64,000 nt of DNA from Sthenelais limicola (GCA_942159475.1 OW804096.1:109404194-109468193), one strand, 5' to 3'. Positions 35,495 through 48,262 are shown, counted from the first letter of the stretch. Notes: generated from the letters alone by a model not told the origin. Translations and numbers: made by a program.

Positions 35495-36155
35495 TTAGGG
35501 AGTTAGTTTGGAGGGGTTGGGTTTCACTGTAGTCTGCTTCTTCTGCGCAGACCTCAGGCAGAGGCCTGGAGTCTTGCAGTTGAATATCTCAGCAGGCTGC
35601 AGTTGGGATGGATACAGGTGAGAAAAGGCTTTAGGAGTTTTGAAGAAGGGAAGAGGGGCAGAAGGGTTAGGAGAATGTTTGTCTATTGAGTAAGAGCGAC
35701 GCTTACGTAGGAGAGGAAGGCAAGAGCAGCTCTTTTCACATACACGACCAAGCCTATTGATCCAATTATGATCACTAGGGTGAGCATGAGGGTTGTGATT
35801 CCCCATGATGTATGTACATGGAAAAGGAGAATGGGGTGAATGGAGGGGTAGGGGGTAGGTCGGTTAGGGAAATCAAGGGAACATCAACTCTACTTCTGAA
35901 CTGGAGTTGTTGCTTCAATTCAGGATAGTCTTCAAACCTTTGATAGGTCAAGTTGAGGAAAGGAAGGGTCATGACCTTGGGAGGTGGAATACGGATCGTG
36001 GAATTGTGTTGCTCAACACTGCGTACCCTCCAGTCTTCGCTATATAAGACACATCCACTATCTACTGTGACACGGGTGTGTTTATAGTTGGTAACCTGAT
36101 AGTTTCGTAGCAGTGATATTTCTTTGATGGGGATGTGTGGAAGATGGAATTCCAT
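35495..36155 (-). pseudogene. Env relic, C-terminal part with transmembrane segment
   Basis: Minus strand. Frame 36155-35775 encodes a cysteine-poor ectodomain piece with two N-linked glycosylation sites (NST and NLT) and a proline-rich end. After a frame change at about 35806 a hydrophobic segment of about 22 residues is followed by lysine/arginine. This is a typical single-pass anchor with a stop-transfer signal. The remaining tail, basic then proline-rich, sits in another frame ending at 35495. The order fits the membrane-proximal end, anchor and cytoplasmic tail of a retroviral-type envelope protein. The frame changes mean this copy is broken as it stands. Confidence 0.65.
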
Positions 36156-36749
36156 TAAACCTCTCGAAATCTGTCACCTCCTAATTAAAACATCAGCTGG
36201 GTTAGGATGGAGGAACTCAGATTTGGGGGACAGCTCCCCTTGTTTTATCATCACCCTCTCCCCCACAGGCCCTGATGGCGATCAAGCACAACACCAGAGG
36301 CAGTGAGGTGTATCAGTATGTATCAGGATGGCGGGCCTCATTACCTAAAGGAGTGGTCCTAGCTGGTCCTCCCTACCCTCAGCTCCGAACTTGGTCAGTT
36401 AAGAACTATAGTAAAAACATTTCTCTCTGGTTTTTTACTGGTATAGTTTATTACAGGTTAATTAGACACCGGTGTTTTCTCTCTGATCTCGAGGAGTGGA
36501 AGAGGGAATGACCATTAGTTCTTGTTAATCTGTTAAAACCCTCATAAAAGAACAGCTGGGCCATGGCATGGCTCTGCCCCCTCGACCAAATTTTTATGAT
36601 AGTTCCTCCTGTCTTAGCAGTAATAGGATATCAGATCTCTAATACCGTTCTGGTCTATCGGCAGAGGCGGTGGACGTTGACATTTAATGGTCAATACATG
36701 TGGTCTGCCCTCCAATTCCATCTTCGACCTAACCGCTTTACTCTCAAGG

Positions 36750-37145
36750 AATAGGGCGCTAAACTATACATCTTAATACAGTTTCAACTGGAACACATAC
36801 TGCAAGTACAACTGATGATAGTTGTTCATAATCTCTAAATATTTCATGACTAATATTACCAGGTTTCTTGATTTCAATTTGACATTTCACCGATCCTTTA
36901 CCCAAAATCATTTCTGTTTCACACATTGGTTTCAGATTCTACAGTGCGGATGAACATACAGCAGGGCTGTAACCCATACATTGATTAGGCACTAAGGAAG
37001 CGCCACTAGAAACACTATCCATAGCTAATTCAGCGATGCCCTTGACAATTTTGAGGTGAGTTGGGCCATAAGGGGTCGGAAAATATGTTAATTTATAATG
37101 TAAATATTTAGTTCCCGAAACAGCAGGGATTAACACCATATTTGC
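36750..37145 (-). pseudogene. Env relic, middle ectodomain part
   Basis: Minus-strand readable pieces, including 37139-36939, contain paired cysteines (CMGYSPAVC) and continue after a stop into a second cysteine-bearing stretch with a potential amphipathic region. They lie in order between the signal-peptide part and the anchor part. Between 36156 and 36750, and between 37146 and 37532, the frame is broken by many stops and I read no continuous product. Confidence 0.55.
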
Positions 37146-37532
37146 TTGTCAGAGTCAGATATAATTGGGACTTGTACACTTATATAGTACCAACGAGTAT
37201 TGGCTATCGGTTGGTATCCCCTCTCACTCAATTGGTGAAGAATTTCATTTAAATGTACTTGTCAAGTATCCATACCTTAGGGCCTGATCTACCTCCATTC
37301 TCATATATGCATACAATGAATATCTCTAGAAAAAACATTTAAATGATGAATAATTTCAGAAACCTGGTCAGTAAGACTTTGACTTATCTCTTGCAGACTT
37401 TGTAATGTCGACTCAGTTCTCTCTGAGGAACAGGCATGTCTGGTTTACCACAGATACCATCTCGGACTGGAAGTGAGACATCACATTGAGGCCTGTCTGT
37501 GATGCCTCTACCACTGCTTAAAGCTTGTCGAT

Positions 37533-37919
37533 CTAGTCTGTGGTAGCTGGCCCGGAGAGAGATCTACTAATCATTCCCACCACTCCCAGAAGGGCTAGCT
37601 TTGTGTGGGCTGATGGAGTGGCGAGATGAGCTCTGATGAACTGGACATGTAGCCGCCATGTCCTAACATTGGTGGTTCCTACCACTCTCTGCTCGTGTAG
37701 CCCTTCCATCTTTGCTTCAAAGATGTTGAGCCACGACTCTATGGGTGGAGGAGTAGGAGGTTGGAGGAACATTAATGCTGTCCATGTCCAGGTGAGGGCT
37801 CTCACCTCACAAGCTGCATACACCAGTACACCTTCATCCTCAAAGATGTCGGCTTGGCTGAGGTTGAGATATAAAGTGAGTAACAGTAACCACTTAGTCG
37901 CTGTCCCCACTGCCATTGT
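37533..37919 (-). pseudogene. Env relic, N-terminal part with signal peptide
   Basis: On the minus strand a methionine at about 37919 opens a classical signal peptide. It has a short polar start, a leucine-rich core (WLLLLTLYLNL) and a small-residue cleavage zone (SQA). Then come about 100 residues of mature protein ending at a stop near 37533. The frame is open somewhat upstream, but this methionine gives the best signal peptide. Position right after the pol tail matches env in errantivirus-like or other env-bearing LTR elements. Which lineage cannot be told without the missing pol. Confidence 0.65.
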
Positions 37920-38109
37920 GCGGTTCAGGTGATGGTTCAACTCTTGCAATCATTTCAGGTTTAGGCCTGGGCTGCTCTCTTTCAATAGACTTGACTCCCG
38001 GGAGCTGTCAGGTTCTCCTCTCTTAGGATGGTATCGTCGACGCTGGTAACATGGTGGGCTACCCTGTGGGAGTACAAGTCATGGTGGGGCGATCAAAGCC
38101 TTTGTCTTG

Positions 38110-38507
38110 GACCTGGTGAGTATACCTGTGGGTGACAAAGGTGTACTCGATGTACTTGGTGTTGAACCTTCAGGTAGATTGACAGGAGTGTCCCCTATAT
38201 TTGCAGGGTTCCTGTACCTCATCCGTGGTGATGTGAACGGTGCTGGAGCTCATGGTGGAATGATGAGAGTCTCTGCCTTACCGGCCTTAAAAGGAGGAAT
38301 CAGGTGAGGTTCCATCTGGATTTCAGGATCATGGGGCGGATCTGGGACTGCTGGTTGGCCATCGTCACTACCCATATCTTCATCCGCTGAGTAGAACACA
38401 TCCTTGACTTCCGGTACCATTTCCACATTGTCTGGTCCTTCTGGAGCAGCGTCACCTACAGATGGAGCTTCGGCCTGGAGATAGACTTGGTTCACAGGTG
38501 GAAGCAA
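38110..38507 (-). pseudogene. Pol C-terminal linker of the envelope-bearing retroelement
   Basis: Minus strand, directly after the integrase tail and before env. An acidic, proline-rich stretch (VEMVPEVKDVFYSADEDMGS) is followed, past one stop, by a serine/threonine-rich end containing GILTRSKTKA. Low-complexity C-terminal tails of this kind follow the integrase in many LTR retroelements. It is broken by at least one stop (38250). Confidence 0.55.
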
Positions 38508-38518
38508 AGGTGCAATGA

Positions 38519-38788
38519 TTAACGCATTATGGTCAATATTTGGATTTTGACCAGGAGGTGGTTCAGGGGGAGTGGCTTCTCTGCCCGAGCCTGTCTCCTC
38601 GCCTGATTGCGCTTGCCCTGGCCTGCCCTGTTTTGCCTATTTTTAACCGTATCCCACCCAATGTCCCCAGATAGCAATTTTATTCTATCCCGTTTTATTA
38701 GTTTTCTCTGACCTTGTGGGTCGCATACAATCACCACTGATCCCCTTAAACCTATGACTGTGAACCCATGATCCCATTTTGGATCCAA
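38519..38788 (-). pseudogene. Integrase C-terminal domain fragment (LTR retroelement pol)
   Basis: The minus-strand frame begins DPKWDHGFTVIGLRGSVVIV and continues DPQGQRKLIKRDRIKLL. This beta-rich C-terminal module of retroelement integrases (K/D-P-x-W-x-G-P-F-type start, then a D-P-x-G-x-x-x ending) binds DNA during integration. The catalytic core, zinc-binding domain, reverse transcriptase, protease and gag are all absent. The frame is cut upstream by a stop at about 38810, near the LINE tail at 38850-38884, so the element is 5'-truncated. A basic glutamine-rich extension follows the module. Confidence 0.7.
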
Positions 38789-38849
38789 AGAGTATGTAGG
38801 AGAATATCAGCGCCTATCTCATTTACCTCTGTGTAACTGTGATTTTTGA

Positions 38850-38884
38850 CGAATAAAAAACATCTTATCTTATCTTATCTTATC
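38850..38884 (+). repeat. LINE/SINE 3' tail ending in (TTATC)n
   Basis: GACGAATAAAAAACATC followed by four to five TTATC units is the usual 3' end of several CR1-like LINEs and their SINEs. The body upstream is short or unrecognisable. The related ACGAATAAAAAA word occurs at about 48288-48299 before a different pentamer tail. Confidence 0.7.
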
Positions 38885-39589
38885 GTTGTATATAACGAAA
38901 ACCTATTGCAAAAATAAACAAACAAACAAATAGTAGAACTGGCAGTAAGTGCAGATGGACACCCATAACTAAATAAGTCATAAAAAGACCTTCTTTGATT
39001 ATTTGATAAGAGGATAAGAATGTATATACTAGTTGTGTTTATTCGCATCATAGAAAAGAGACTATAACAAAGTATGGTGAACTTCTCTTTGTGTCTTATT
39101 AAATGATACAATAAAGTATTCATCAATCAATGGGGAGATGTACAGCAATGACATAACAGATGCTATTATAAATCTATTATTAGAACTTCTGACTTACAGA
39201 CCAGCTATTATAATTTCTCAGATTAACAGCTGCTATTATAAACCCCCGATTATTACTTCATGGGTAACAGCTGCTATCACCACCACCAGCAATTGAGGTT
39301 TCACTACATTACATTTATAGCCATATTATATGAAATATATGTACTTATGATGTCTCAGTGTGGTCAAATTGGCTATCAGCATTAACTTGCTTGTTTGCTA
39401 TTGGAAATAAAAGTAGTTCAATAGCTCCCGATACTGTGGCCTGAATTGGATTGTTTCAATGTTGACGTGTGAGCGTCATACTGTGGCCTGCAGGGGTAAC
39501 ACATTTATTGAAACATCGCGCACATTGGTGAGCGATATGAGCCGGCAATCTACGATTTCAATTGGCTATTGAGGTGGCCTGTGATGAAG
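38885..39589. repeat. Degenerate tandem repeat and GTGGCCTG words, no gene
   Basis: At about 39158-39275, AACAGxTGCTATTATAAA-like units recur roughly every 40-50 bp. TGTGGCCTG or GTGGCCTGTG appears at about 39434, 39482 and 39574, and again as the tip of the next element (39590). No coding frame is seen. Confidence 0.5.
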
Positions 39590-39717
39590 GTGGCCTGTGT
39601 TCGTGCCACGACCATGTCGGAATCTGGCCGGCCGCAGAGATATATATTTAGATATGTATTTCTGCGGCCAGCCAGATTCCGACATGAGTACATGATTGTG
39701 GCAAGAACACAGGCCAC
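39590..39717. mobile_element. 128-bp fold-back element
   Basis: GTGGCCTGTGTTCGTGCCAC at the left is mirrored by GTGGCAAGAACACAGGCCAC at the right. Pairing continues through CATGTCGGAATCTGGC...CCGCAGA against TCTGCGG...GCCAGATTCCGACATG. Only a short AT-rich loop and a few bulges break it. No clear target duplication is seen, though GTGGCCTG words just upstream suggest repeated insertion or a longer array. Confidence 0.85.
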
Positions 39718-42700
39718 AAAATAATTGTCATAGAAGAGTTGAGCGCTCAGAAGTATGGTAAAAAAAAACTGCCTTCGTATTCTGACATGGGATTCTATTC
39801 AGACTATAATTGGCTAGGACAAAACCATCTCAAGTAGGGTTTCTCTATACAAGGACCTCCTACTTGAAGTTGCAATATGCAGCTGTGGTTTTCATCTTTG
39901 ATATACAGCCTGTAACAGGTATATATTATATATATATATAATGTTATCAGTGTTTCCCTAAAACCGCCGCTTCACCTCGGAACTAAAACCATCGTGGAGT
40001 TTTATGTGGGCCTGCTAAAAGCCACGTGACAACTCTACTCGCGGATTTAGACACGGCAGATCAGTATCGAAGACCGGCATTATTTTTCAGACAAAAAAGT
40101 AGATCAATTTCATATCTATTAAACTTTTCGATATTACGAATAATCAATTTCAACTCTCAAAATGGTTTCATATTAATAAAGTACCTATATGCATCAGCAG
40201 GATTAGAATGTTGACTTTATGATGAATTAGATATTCGTTCGTTGTGTCTGATATATCACTGCAATTCAATGGAGATAAATGAAATATATTTACTCACAAT
40301 TCCCCCCCCCCCCCCGCCGCCCCCGCGAATTCCAATGTTTCATTTAATACACGTCAAACAGCGGGTACATGCCACAATTTCTTAGCGTACACTTCGTTGC
40401 ACAATTTTATACGTATTATTTTTAAATGACATAAACCATAGATCCCGTTTTGTTAACCATTTATAATTGTACGGCCATATTTGTAATAAAAAAAACTTAA
40501 TTCTTTTTAAAGATCTCTGAAAAGAAACGAAATAAAATTAGAACACTATCAAATCCAAGCAACGTCATTTGTAATTAAATTATTCTTCACAACAATAATG
40601 TGCCATGGTGCGATAGTCTTGACAGCTGAATGGTAAATATAGCCGCCAGACAACAGACCTGATTTTGAATATGTCTTAGACAAAGTCCTCGTCTAGAGAA
40701 TTTAATCTAAAATCTAAAATTGCCCACCCGGTCATCCCTATAATTTTATGAATTAAAAAAAAATTCTATTTTAAGACCTATAGGGTCTATTCTCTTCTAC
40801 AAAATATTTTACCACAAGCTCTTGACGAAGATCGATTTCATTTATGTCATCATTCTACAAGATACAATGTTCATCGCTGGAATAATTTACCCACATCAGT
40901 AAATACAATATTTTACTTAATTTAAGACTCGCTTATTATGCTCCCCTGGTGAAGTGCAACATTTATGTTATTACAGAATGGCTTTTCATCAGACAAAACG
41001 AGGAACTCCCCCGTTTCATAAATATCCGATTACTAGCGCCTCGTACAATTCTCTATTAATTTTATTTCAAAATTTCATTAGACTTTAGTGAGCAACTGGT
41101 GACTGTGGTAAAATCCATCTGTATTCTAATAACTGGAATAGACCAGTCTAGGAATGTTTCAGGGCACCAGACTAACATATAAGTGATCCTTGGATTATGG
41201 CAAAGTACCAAACTTACTAAGTGGCCAAATCTGATCATTACAAACATGATGGTGACGAAAGTCTCTTTGTCCTGACGCTATATATACAATAGGATTTCAA
41301 TTCTTTGATTTATTACAGTTACACAAGGGTGTGAATACTGCATTTCCCCTGAGTATTATCTCTGCGACTCCAAATGGGTCGCAAGAAAATGTCCAAATCC
41401 CTTTCCCCAATCCTCTCAAATAACTCAAATTTAAGACAATAATGATTTCAAAATACTGTTTAACAAAACTGACCAGGTTGTTTGAATCAATGCAATACCA
41501 AATATTGTCACATATATCTTATATAATCTAGTATTTTTCAGCCTAATTGAGCAGAATTTACTAAAAGTGTAACCCTGCCGATTGTACATTTGCTGACGAT
41601 CTGGCCCATATACCATCGCATTGCGCCCACATGGGACAAAAAGTCCTTCCATCGCAAAACGAAAAAGATTACATTTATATTTACGTAATGATTTGTATTT
41701 ATAAGCTTCCCAATGAGCATAGTTTTACATGAGGGGATGTTGCTGAAGAAAAGATTGCTGCGGATGAACATCAGCGTTTGTGCGTCTGTGGTTTCGTAAC
41801 AAATCTAAAAAGCCTTGTATTGACCTGCGAAATGATAATGTGATTTTAATGTGATTCTGCTTACAGCCTAAACCTATTTAAATTTGTCCAATCGTTAAAA
41901 ATGAAATAAGCCAAACATTTAAGTTTGTCCGATCTTTTAAAAGATTCTGGACCGGCTAAATTTGCTCGCTACCTGGTGACAGCTTTATTTTCGCGAAACA
42001 TTTAGTCTCAAATATAAAATCACAGCAGGAGGCCATCAAATATTGGTATGAAAGAATCCATCCCATCGGCATAAACCAGGGAATTACGAAATTCGTCTGA
42101 CAATTGCCATCCCAGAGATTGAGCAAATGAGTTTATGAAGATCTTTTTAACCTCATATTTACAATAGAAAACCGTTAATGAGCCGGCTTTCATTCTCATA
42201 TTTAGCACCTCGTAGAAGTCATGTCTGTGTCCAAAAAATACCGAGGGATTAGAAAATCCAATTCCATTTCGTAACTTGGGGCAATAGTTTCGATCGAGAT
42301 TACATTCCTCTCAGTAAATCCCAAAAGGCACCAGCTCTTTCAATGCAATTAACAGCACAAATTTCTAATCAGGCCTTTTCAGGAGAAAAAATAGGTAGCA
42401 GAGACAAATCGGCGAACATTATCCTGACCTGCAGAGATAAACTTCTGTTACAATCCCGGAAGAGATGAAGAGTGAACGCACACCAGACCTCCAAGGGGTG
42501 AGCCTTAGCCTAATTACAGCCTTTTTACTTTTAGTAGGAAGAACATCAAATCTTGTAGCGAGAAAAGGTCAGTGTTATTGAGTTTGTAGATAACAACCCA
42601 TCGTTGAATGTACCTTGGGAGTAGTTCATAGTAGTTCAGCTCCGGTAGTTAATCATCGTTTAGGGCCTACTTAATATTAAATTATATAAAATATAGTATA

Positions 42701-45700
42701 CTGATCAAAGTTTCCTGAAATTTTGAACTATGAATTTATTGGCCATCAAAGTTGGGATAGGTAAATCCGATCGAACAGAATGCATAGATCTATACTCAAT
42801 TTTATGGCTTCTAGGGGTGAGTATCGGAAGGAAAGTGTTTCCCCCAATGCCTAACATTTCTCCAAGAAATGCTTGAATGATGTGACAGAGCTTAGGAAGG
42901 GACCATAGGAGTAGGTCGTAAAAACCTATCGTCACTGCATCTGCATCAGTAAATACTTATCACAATTCCGCGGTCGAGCCTGGGAGCGGTCAAGTAACCC
43001 CATCTTTCTCTTTGTGTCTGTGCCATATAATATGATTTAGATGGAGACAACGACCGTCTCTTATACCGTAGTAACGTATCTGTAACCTTGGAAATACCAT
43101 TTGTGATATTACTAAGCCTGCATAATAATTAATTTATTATGAACCAAAAACTAGCCGTGCCAAATGGTCATTGCAATTTAGGGACCATACAACACATGGA
43201 AAGCCAGAGCCTTCCCAGCGTTTAGCCAATTACTGGATCTAATTGCAATACAGACGATTTCATGACCTTACAGCAACAATAGGAATGGCAGCGAATAGGA
43301 AAGACATCTTTTACCTTAAACATCCTATGTCCCTCTGTGGAGATATATTTGCTAGTTGGACCCAATGTCAATGTCATACAAAGATAACATCGGGGAATAA
43401 AGACGAGACTCTTTACTTCATCTACATAAATATTTCCCCATATTTCCAGCTATATTTGGTATCACAAAGTGAATGGGGCAGAGCGCCGCTACTAATATCA
43501 CTCTGGCAGTCCTCACAAGGACCCGGGTCAAAATGCCATGTAAACGTAGGACGAGAGAAAGAATATATATAACGACTACATGGTGAAAGGAACAGCCGGC
43601 TGGGGGTAATATATCCTTTATGCTTTTCTTCCTAGAACTCAGGAAAAGGCACAAACAGACGGTGAAAAATGAACACATGGAAACATCAAATGCCCCGGTA
43701 CACATTCATATTGCATTCTCCGTATGCTTGGAGCCTTATGTATGGAATATAACACCATCACCATGGTGTCCATGCAAAATAAGAAATAAAAATCCAAGGG
43801 AGGTTTTTTCATGACAGCGGAATGCATGTTCAGACAGGTTGGGGCTTTATCTTTTCTCCCAATATATAAACATTAAACAATATATATTCAACACGCCATT
43901 TGAAATGGTTAAATAATTACCTGTTCCAAATCAGGTTCGGTAATGCTTCGGTGAAAAGATACTCGCTCAACAGACTCGAATTGAGAATGTCTCCCAATAT
44001 TCTGAAATAGCTTTTATATAACTACTTCCTAATTTGATGTGAAACAACATCCTATAACCTGGCCATGTATAGCCAATGCATAAAGAGATAAGCTAAAACG
44101 CTGTGTAAATGTATCTTTAAAATGGCATACAAGTTGGGTATCAATTACATATACTTACGTAAATTGCAAATATCTTTGCAATGGAGCACGCTTAAATTTA
44201 CTCCGGAATATAGTTTTATCTTACTTGTGACCCTGCTTCTTTTTAAATGAAAAGTCTTTATTTCAATAGCTTCCGTTCCAACTATCGTAAAAAAGGCGCT
44301 CCCCCAATCTTTTTCTGTGCGTTGGTGTGGCCAGTGGCTAGCGAATAATAGTGATTTACTATAATAATAGTGATAACTAATTTGTCAAAGGGGAAATTTA
44401 ACTTTGGCCACAATGGAATGGAATGGCATAAAACAAGAATCTGTATTTGATACACATATTGTCTTCTTGTCAGAAGATAAACGTCAGAGTTTTCACATAA
44501 GTCTACCTGTTTTTTCCAAGAGCACGGTATCGATCTTAACACGAGTTTTATAACGTATATATATGAACGTCAGGCGTGACAGCAGGATAGATGACAATAC
44601 TAGTCCGAACATGTAACGAACAGAAGACCAAAGTATTAGAATTAGAATTTGGTAAGGACAGTGGATATGGTTTTACCTACAAAAACAATTAGACGTCTCC
44701 TAACAGTGTCGATTCTAATTCAGTTTTGATCATCAATTTAAAAGCACCGTCTGCCTGACACAACATAATGTTCCATAATACGTCTTGGAGGATTTGAAAT
44801 TGTCTGAAAATCAATGATGTGTCATCAGCCATAGAATTAAATTGGTTTCCATTAGAAACATCTGATATTTAAGAGCCGGGCGACATCGACTTCTTGGCGT
44901 TACAATGGAAGCAGAACCATTTAAAATATTATCTTATAAATTGAATTGGTGGATATGTGTTATGGTAATATTAAGTTTAACTATATATAATCTAGATACA
45001 CATATAACGGTACATATGAGAACAATCATATATACATAAATATAGGCATTTTGTGCTAAAAGAAAACAATGAAACTAAACTGCAGTCATCTAGTTAAAAA
45101 ATACACGGTAATAATCTTTATCCTTGAAATTGATAGGCAAATATGATTGATTTCAGTTGAGATCAGTTTATATGCAAAGAAAGAGGAAAACGTGATATTT
45201 TGAATCTTGATTCGACTCACGAATTCAAGTAACAAATCATTGTATAAATATAAGAATAGTGGATAAAATAAATGACATAACACTGGCTCTCGATTTGAGA
45301 AAGTACATGAGAAATATCTGCGACATATATATGTGATATTAATGTTCTTTATAAGAGAGAAGAGACATATTCAACTGAGCTTAAGCAACAGTATCTCCAA
45401 CAACAAAGTTTCTTTTTCGGATCCAATTAGGATTCAGAATATGGTACTGTAAGTCCCAGAGGCAAGGACGGGATCCAATAAATCGTCTCAGCCTGCTATG
45501 GATAAAAGCATTGATGTAGTTTAGGGAACACCAGACAACTGGATTTCCCTTCAGTGATTGATAGAGGTAGCGGCTTTAAACAGGTATCTCTGAGAATGAT
45601 ACTAAGGGATACTGTCAAAACATTTAGGACTCAAGATTTGTCTTCTTTTTTTCTTTTTACAGATATGATCTGGGTGAAAGCAATTTAATTAGGGTAGAAA

Positions 45701-46324
45701 TATTCAATTCGTGAAGTCAACTCGAAAAAGTTGAATACATGTACATAATTTTTATCTGAACGGATAACCCAGAAAGGTTGATAATAGACTGATAAAGATC
45801 AAGATGTATTTACAGAGCAAGAAGAGCCGATGTTTGAGTTATAATTATATGTTCCTTTACTTGCAATAATCATGCATAAGCTCTCTCCCAGATTCTCCGT
45901 TGCAATGGTTAAACTAAAACTCAAATTTGCGGTGATGTTACATAGGCCTATACAGAAATCCCATGAAACTAGGCAGTATATTGTCTCAATTATCTTGGGA
46001 CATGTCTCTATAGTGTGTAAGCCCCAAAGGCCTCCTGGCTGACCCTAGTGTCAGACGCCACCCCAAGGTAAGTCAATACCTTATCAGTTTTGCGAGTGTT
46101 ATATATTTTATACATCATTTAATCATAAAGGCAATGTAATTACATTAGATGATTATTTTCTTTGATAAAACCTATGAACGGCAAGCAATCAATCAGTGTC
46201 AAGAGCTATGTAGGAGGGACGATTTATTTTTTCAAAATACGAAGAATGAAATTCGGTGCAAACAATTGAAAATTAAATCAATGTGATCGTGCGTAAGAGT
46301 GCAAAAAATACACCTTTAGCTGAC
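39718..46324. other. Long non-coding stretch
   Basis: AT-rich. A C-homopolymer (14 C) at 40302-40315 is followed by GCCGCCCCC. At about 44240-44262 (minus) the words GAAATAAAGACTTTTCA match the 3' end of the LINE at 32343-33450, so another LINE 3' end may be present, though no poly(A) follows. Many short frames exist; none is recognised. Confidence 0.4.
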
Positions 46325-46871
46325 CTTATAGTTGTTCTTTTTCTCGGAAGAGGGGGAGGCATCAGAAGGGCTCTCTGCGGGGCTGTGGGTCCTGACACTG
46401 TACCCATGCCTATCAAAGTCTGAAATTCTTCCCCATCTTCAGGGACCACTTTTTCGGCCACCATGTGCCTCATGATCTCCCTTTTGGAGGCAGTACTAAA
46501 CGCCCTGCGTGCCCCAATGTCATCTACAACCTTCATGCTGTATTTCTTGAGGATATCCGTGCTCAGGCGATCCCGGATTGCCACTTGGCCCTCAACTGTT
46601 GTCTGTTTGGCATTTTCAGCTTGCTGGATATTCGCGTCAAGCACTCGGAGTCGCTCCTTGAATCGCTCCAGAACTGGGGTCAAACCTGCCAATGACTTTC
46701 TCACCACGCCATCCCCGGCGCCTGTCAGGTGATGCCGTTTCTTGCTAATACTGCTGTTCCTCTTATCATACCCCATATCTAAAATCTCATCAATAGTGCC
46801 AAGTTTCACCGGCACAGACATATGGAAATCCACACAAGCTCTCTTATAGTACAATGTACTTTCTTTTAAAG
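46325..46871 (-). CDS. Candidate large exon or TE gene, unknown protein with coiled coil
   Basis: This is the longest frame in the window. It is markedly GC-richer than its flanks and open for about 199 codons on the minus strand, ending at a stop at 46273. A strong acceptor (TCCACCCAACTCCTCTTGAG) precedes it at 46871/46872, and AAG|GTCAGC at 46325/46324 could be a donor. If it is a single-exon gene, the first ATG is at 46821 and gives about 182 residues. The translation reads YYKRACVDFHMSVPVKLGT, DEILDMGYD, then a charged helical stretch (LERFKERLRVLDANIQQAE) of likely coiled coil, FSTASKREIMRHMVAEKVV, and a proline/basic end (PPPLPRKRTT). I recognise no family. Host exon and transposon-encoded accessory protein are both possible. 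Confidence 0.55.
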
Positions 46872-48262
46872 CTCAAGAGGAGTTGGGTGGAGGAATCTAT
46901 TTTCCTCCCTTAAATGCTAGTGCTTCTATTACTGTCATGTATTCTTGTCCGGGCAAATAGGATCCATTACTGGACGCCTTCAAAAACTTCTTTTATCCTT
47001 CCGTAGCTGTTATCACTCCGGAAAGTGCGGAGACAGATCCCTTTTCCTCGACCTTCGCCACAGGGAAAATAGAAAAACGCTTGAAATAGAGGGGATATGT
47101 TTGATGCAAAAGGATATATAGTCTTTGCATACCATCCCCCTTCTCCTGTAAGACGATTCAAAGCGTTACTTCACTATTCATCGAGGCAGCGTTCATTAAT
47201 TAATTAGAGCTGGCACATCAGAGGAATCATGGTATTCCCTTCACAGCCTAATGCAACCGACACAAACAAATCCCTTGTTCATCATTGGTGTATGAACCGT
47301 GGACTGTCTTATTAAATTCACTACTATAAGGCTGCAGCTTTAATTGTTTTAATCCGCTCGAACTCAATATACAGTGATACGGAAAGCATGAATTATAATG
47401 AAGCAAGTCTGAAGTAACACATACATCCACTTCATTGAATGTACTGATGATAAGCCTTTCATATTGGAATTTTGGGATGAATAAGATTATTCACTGCTAT
47501 GTTGGCTGCGTTGGAATATCACAAGGATTAGAGCTGCTTATCTGTGCTTCAATCTTAAGAATACTGAACACTCGGAAGCAATTGTAGTTAGTCTAATGAA
47601 AGCACTGATAGATGGGGAAATTCGCCTAGACAGCCTTGGCCTATTAGCAGCGTATTTATCCTGGGTATAAAGATCAAGACAGACTCAAATAAAATTATGT
47701 GCATTGTTCAACAAGATCGATCTTCAGGAGGAAGATCTTTTAGATCCAATCACAATACAAACTGGAAGTTTGGAAGTAGAACCTCTATTTCTCCCTGTAC
47801 CGTTTTATCAATTAAAGAGTGAGTGGTCCATCATGCTTGTCCTAACCAACACTTATTTTTTATCTCGATCAAAGTTACCTTCAGGCAGACACGGGGAGGT
47901 CAATGAAATAATTGTTCAGGACTTTATCCTAGAGGCAATGGTTTGGCTGATGGCTTTGACTCTGGATCGATTTGTTTCTGTCGGGGATTTTTTGTTTTAC
48001 CTTGGCGCTCCTTTTTAGTGAGCCACTCAACATAAAATGTTAGACATTTTCATGGTCTCTTTCCACTCAGTGCCTCAGTGCATGGAATTTTCGCTTATTT
48101 ATTAATAAGAGGCTAACACAGCCAACATCCTTCAAAAGCTGTACTTAACTTAGATCGGTGCACGTTCTCCAAATTATGTCCGTGTTGAAATGTTAAATTT
48201 CCTGAGGACTTGTAAGGCTTTTTTTTTACTTGAAGCAACAGGAAATAACCGGAGAGGAAATG
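46872..48262. other. Non-coding, nothing recognised
   Basis: The frame at 47704-48018 (plus) is open for 104 codons but has no recognised motif. The minus frame at 46967-47161 might be an upstream exon of the 46-kb gene but has no clear splice sites. Confidence 0.3.

Noticed and set aside
36124..36754. Plus-strand frames over the envelope relic
   Set aside because: Antisense to a coherent minus-strand series (integrase tail, linker, signal peptide, anchor) and without recognised motifs.
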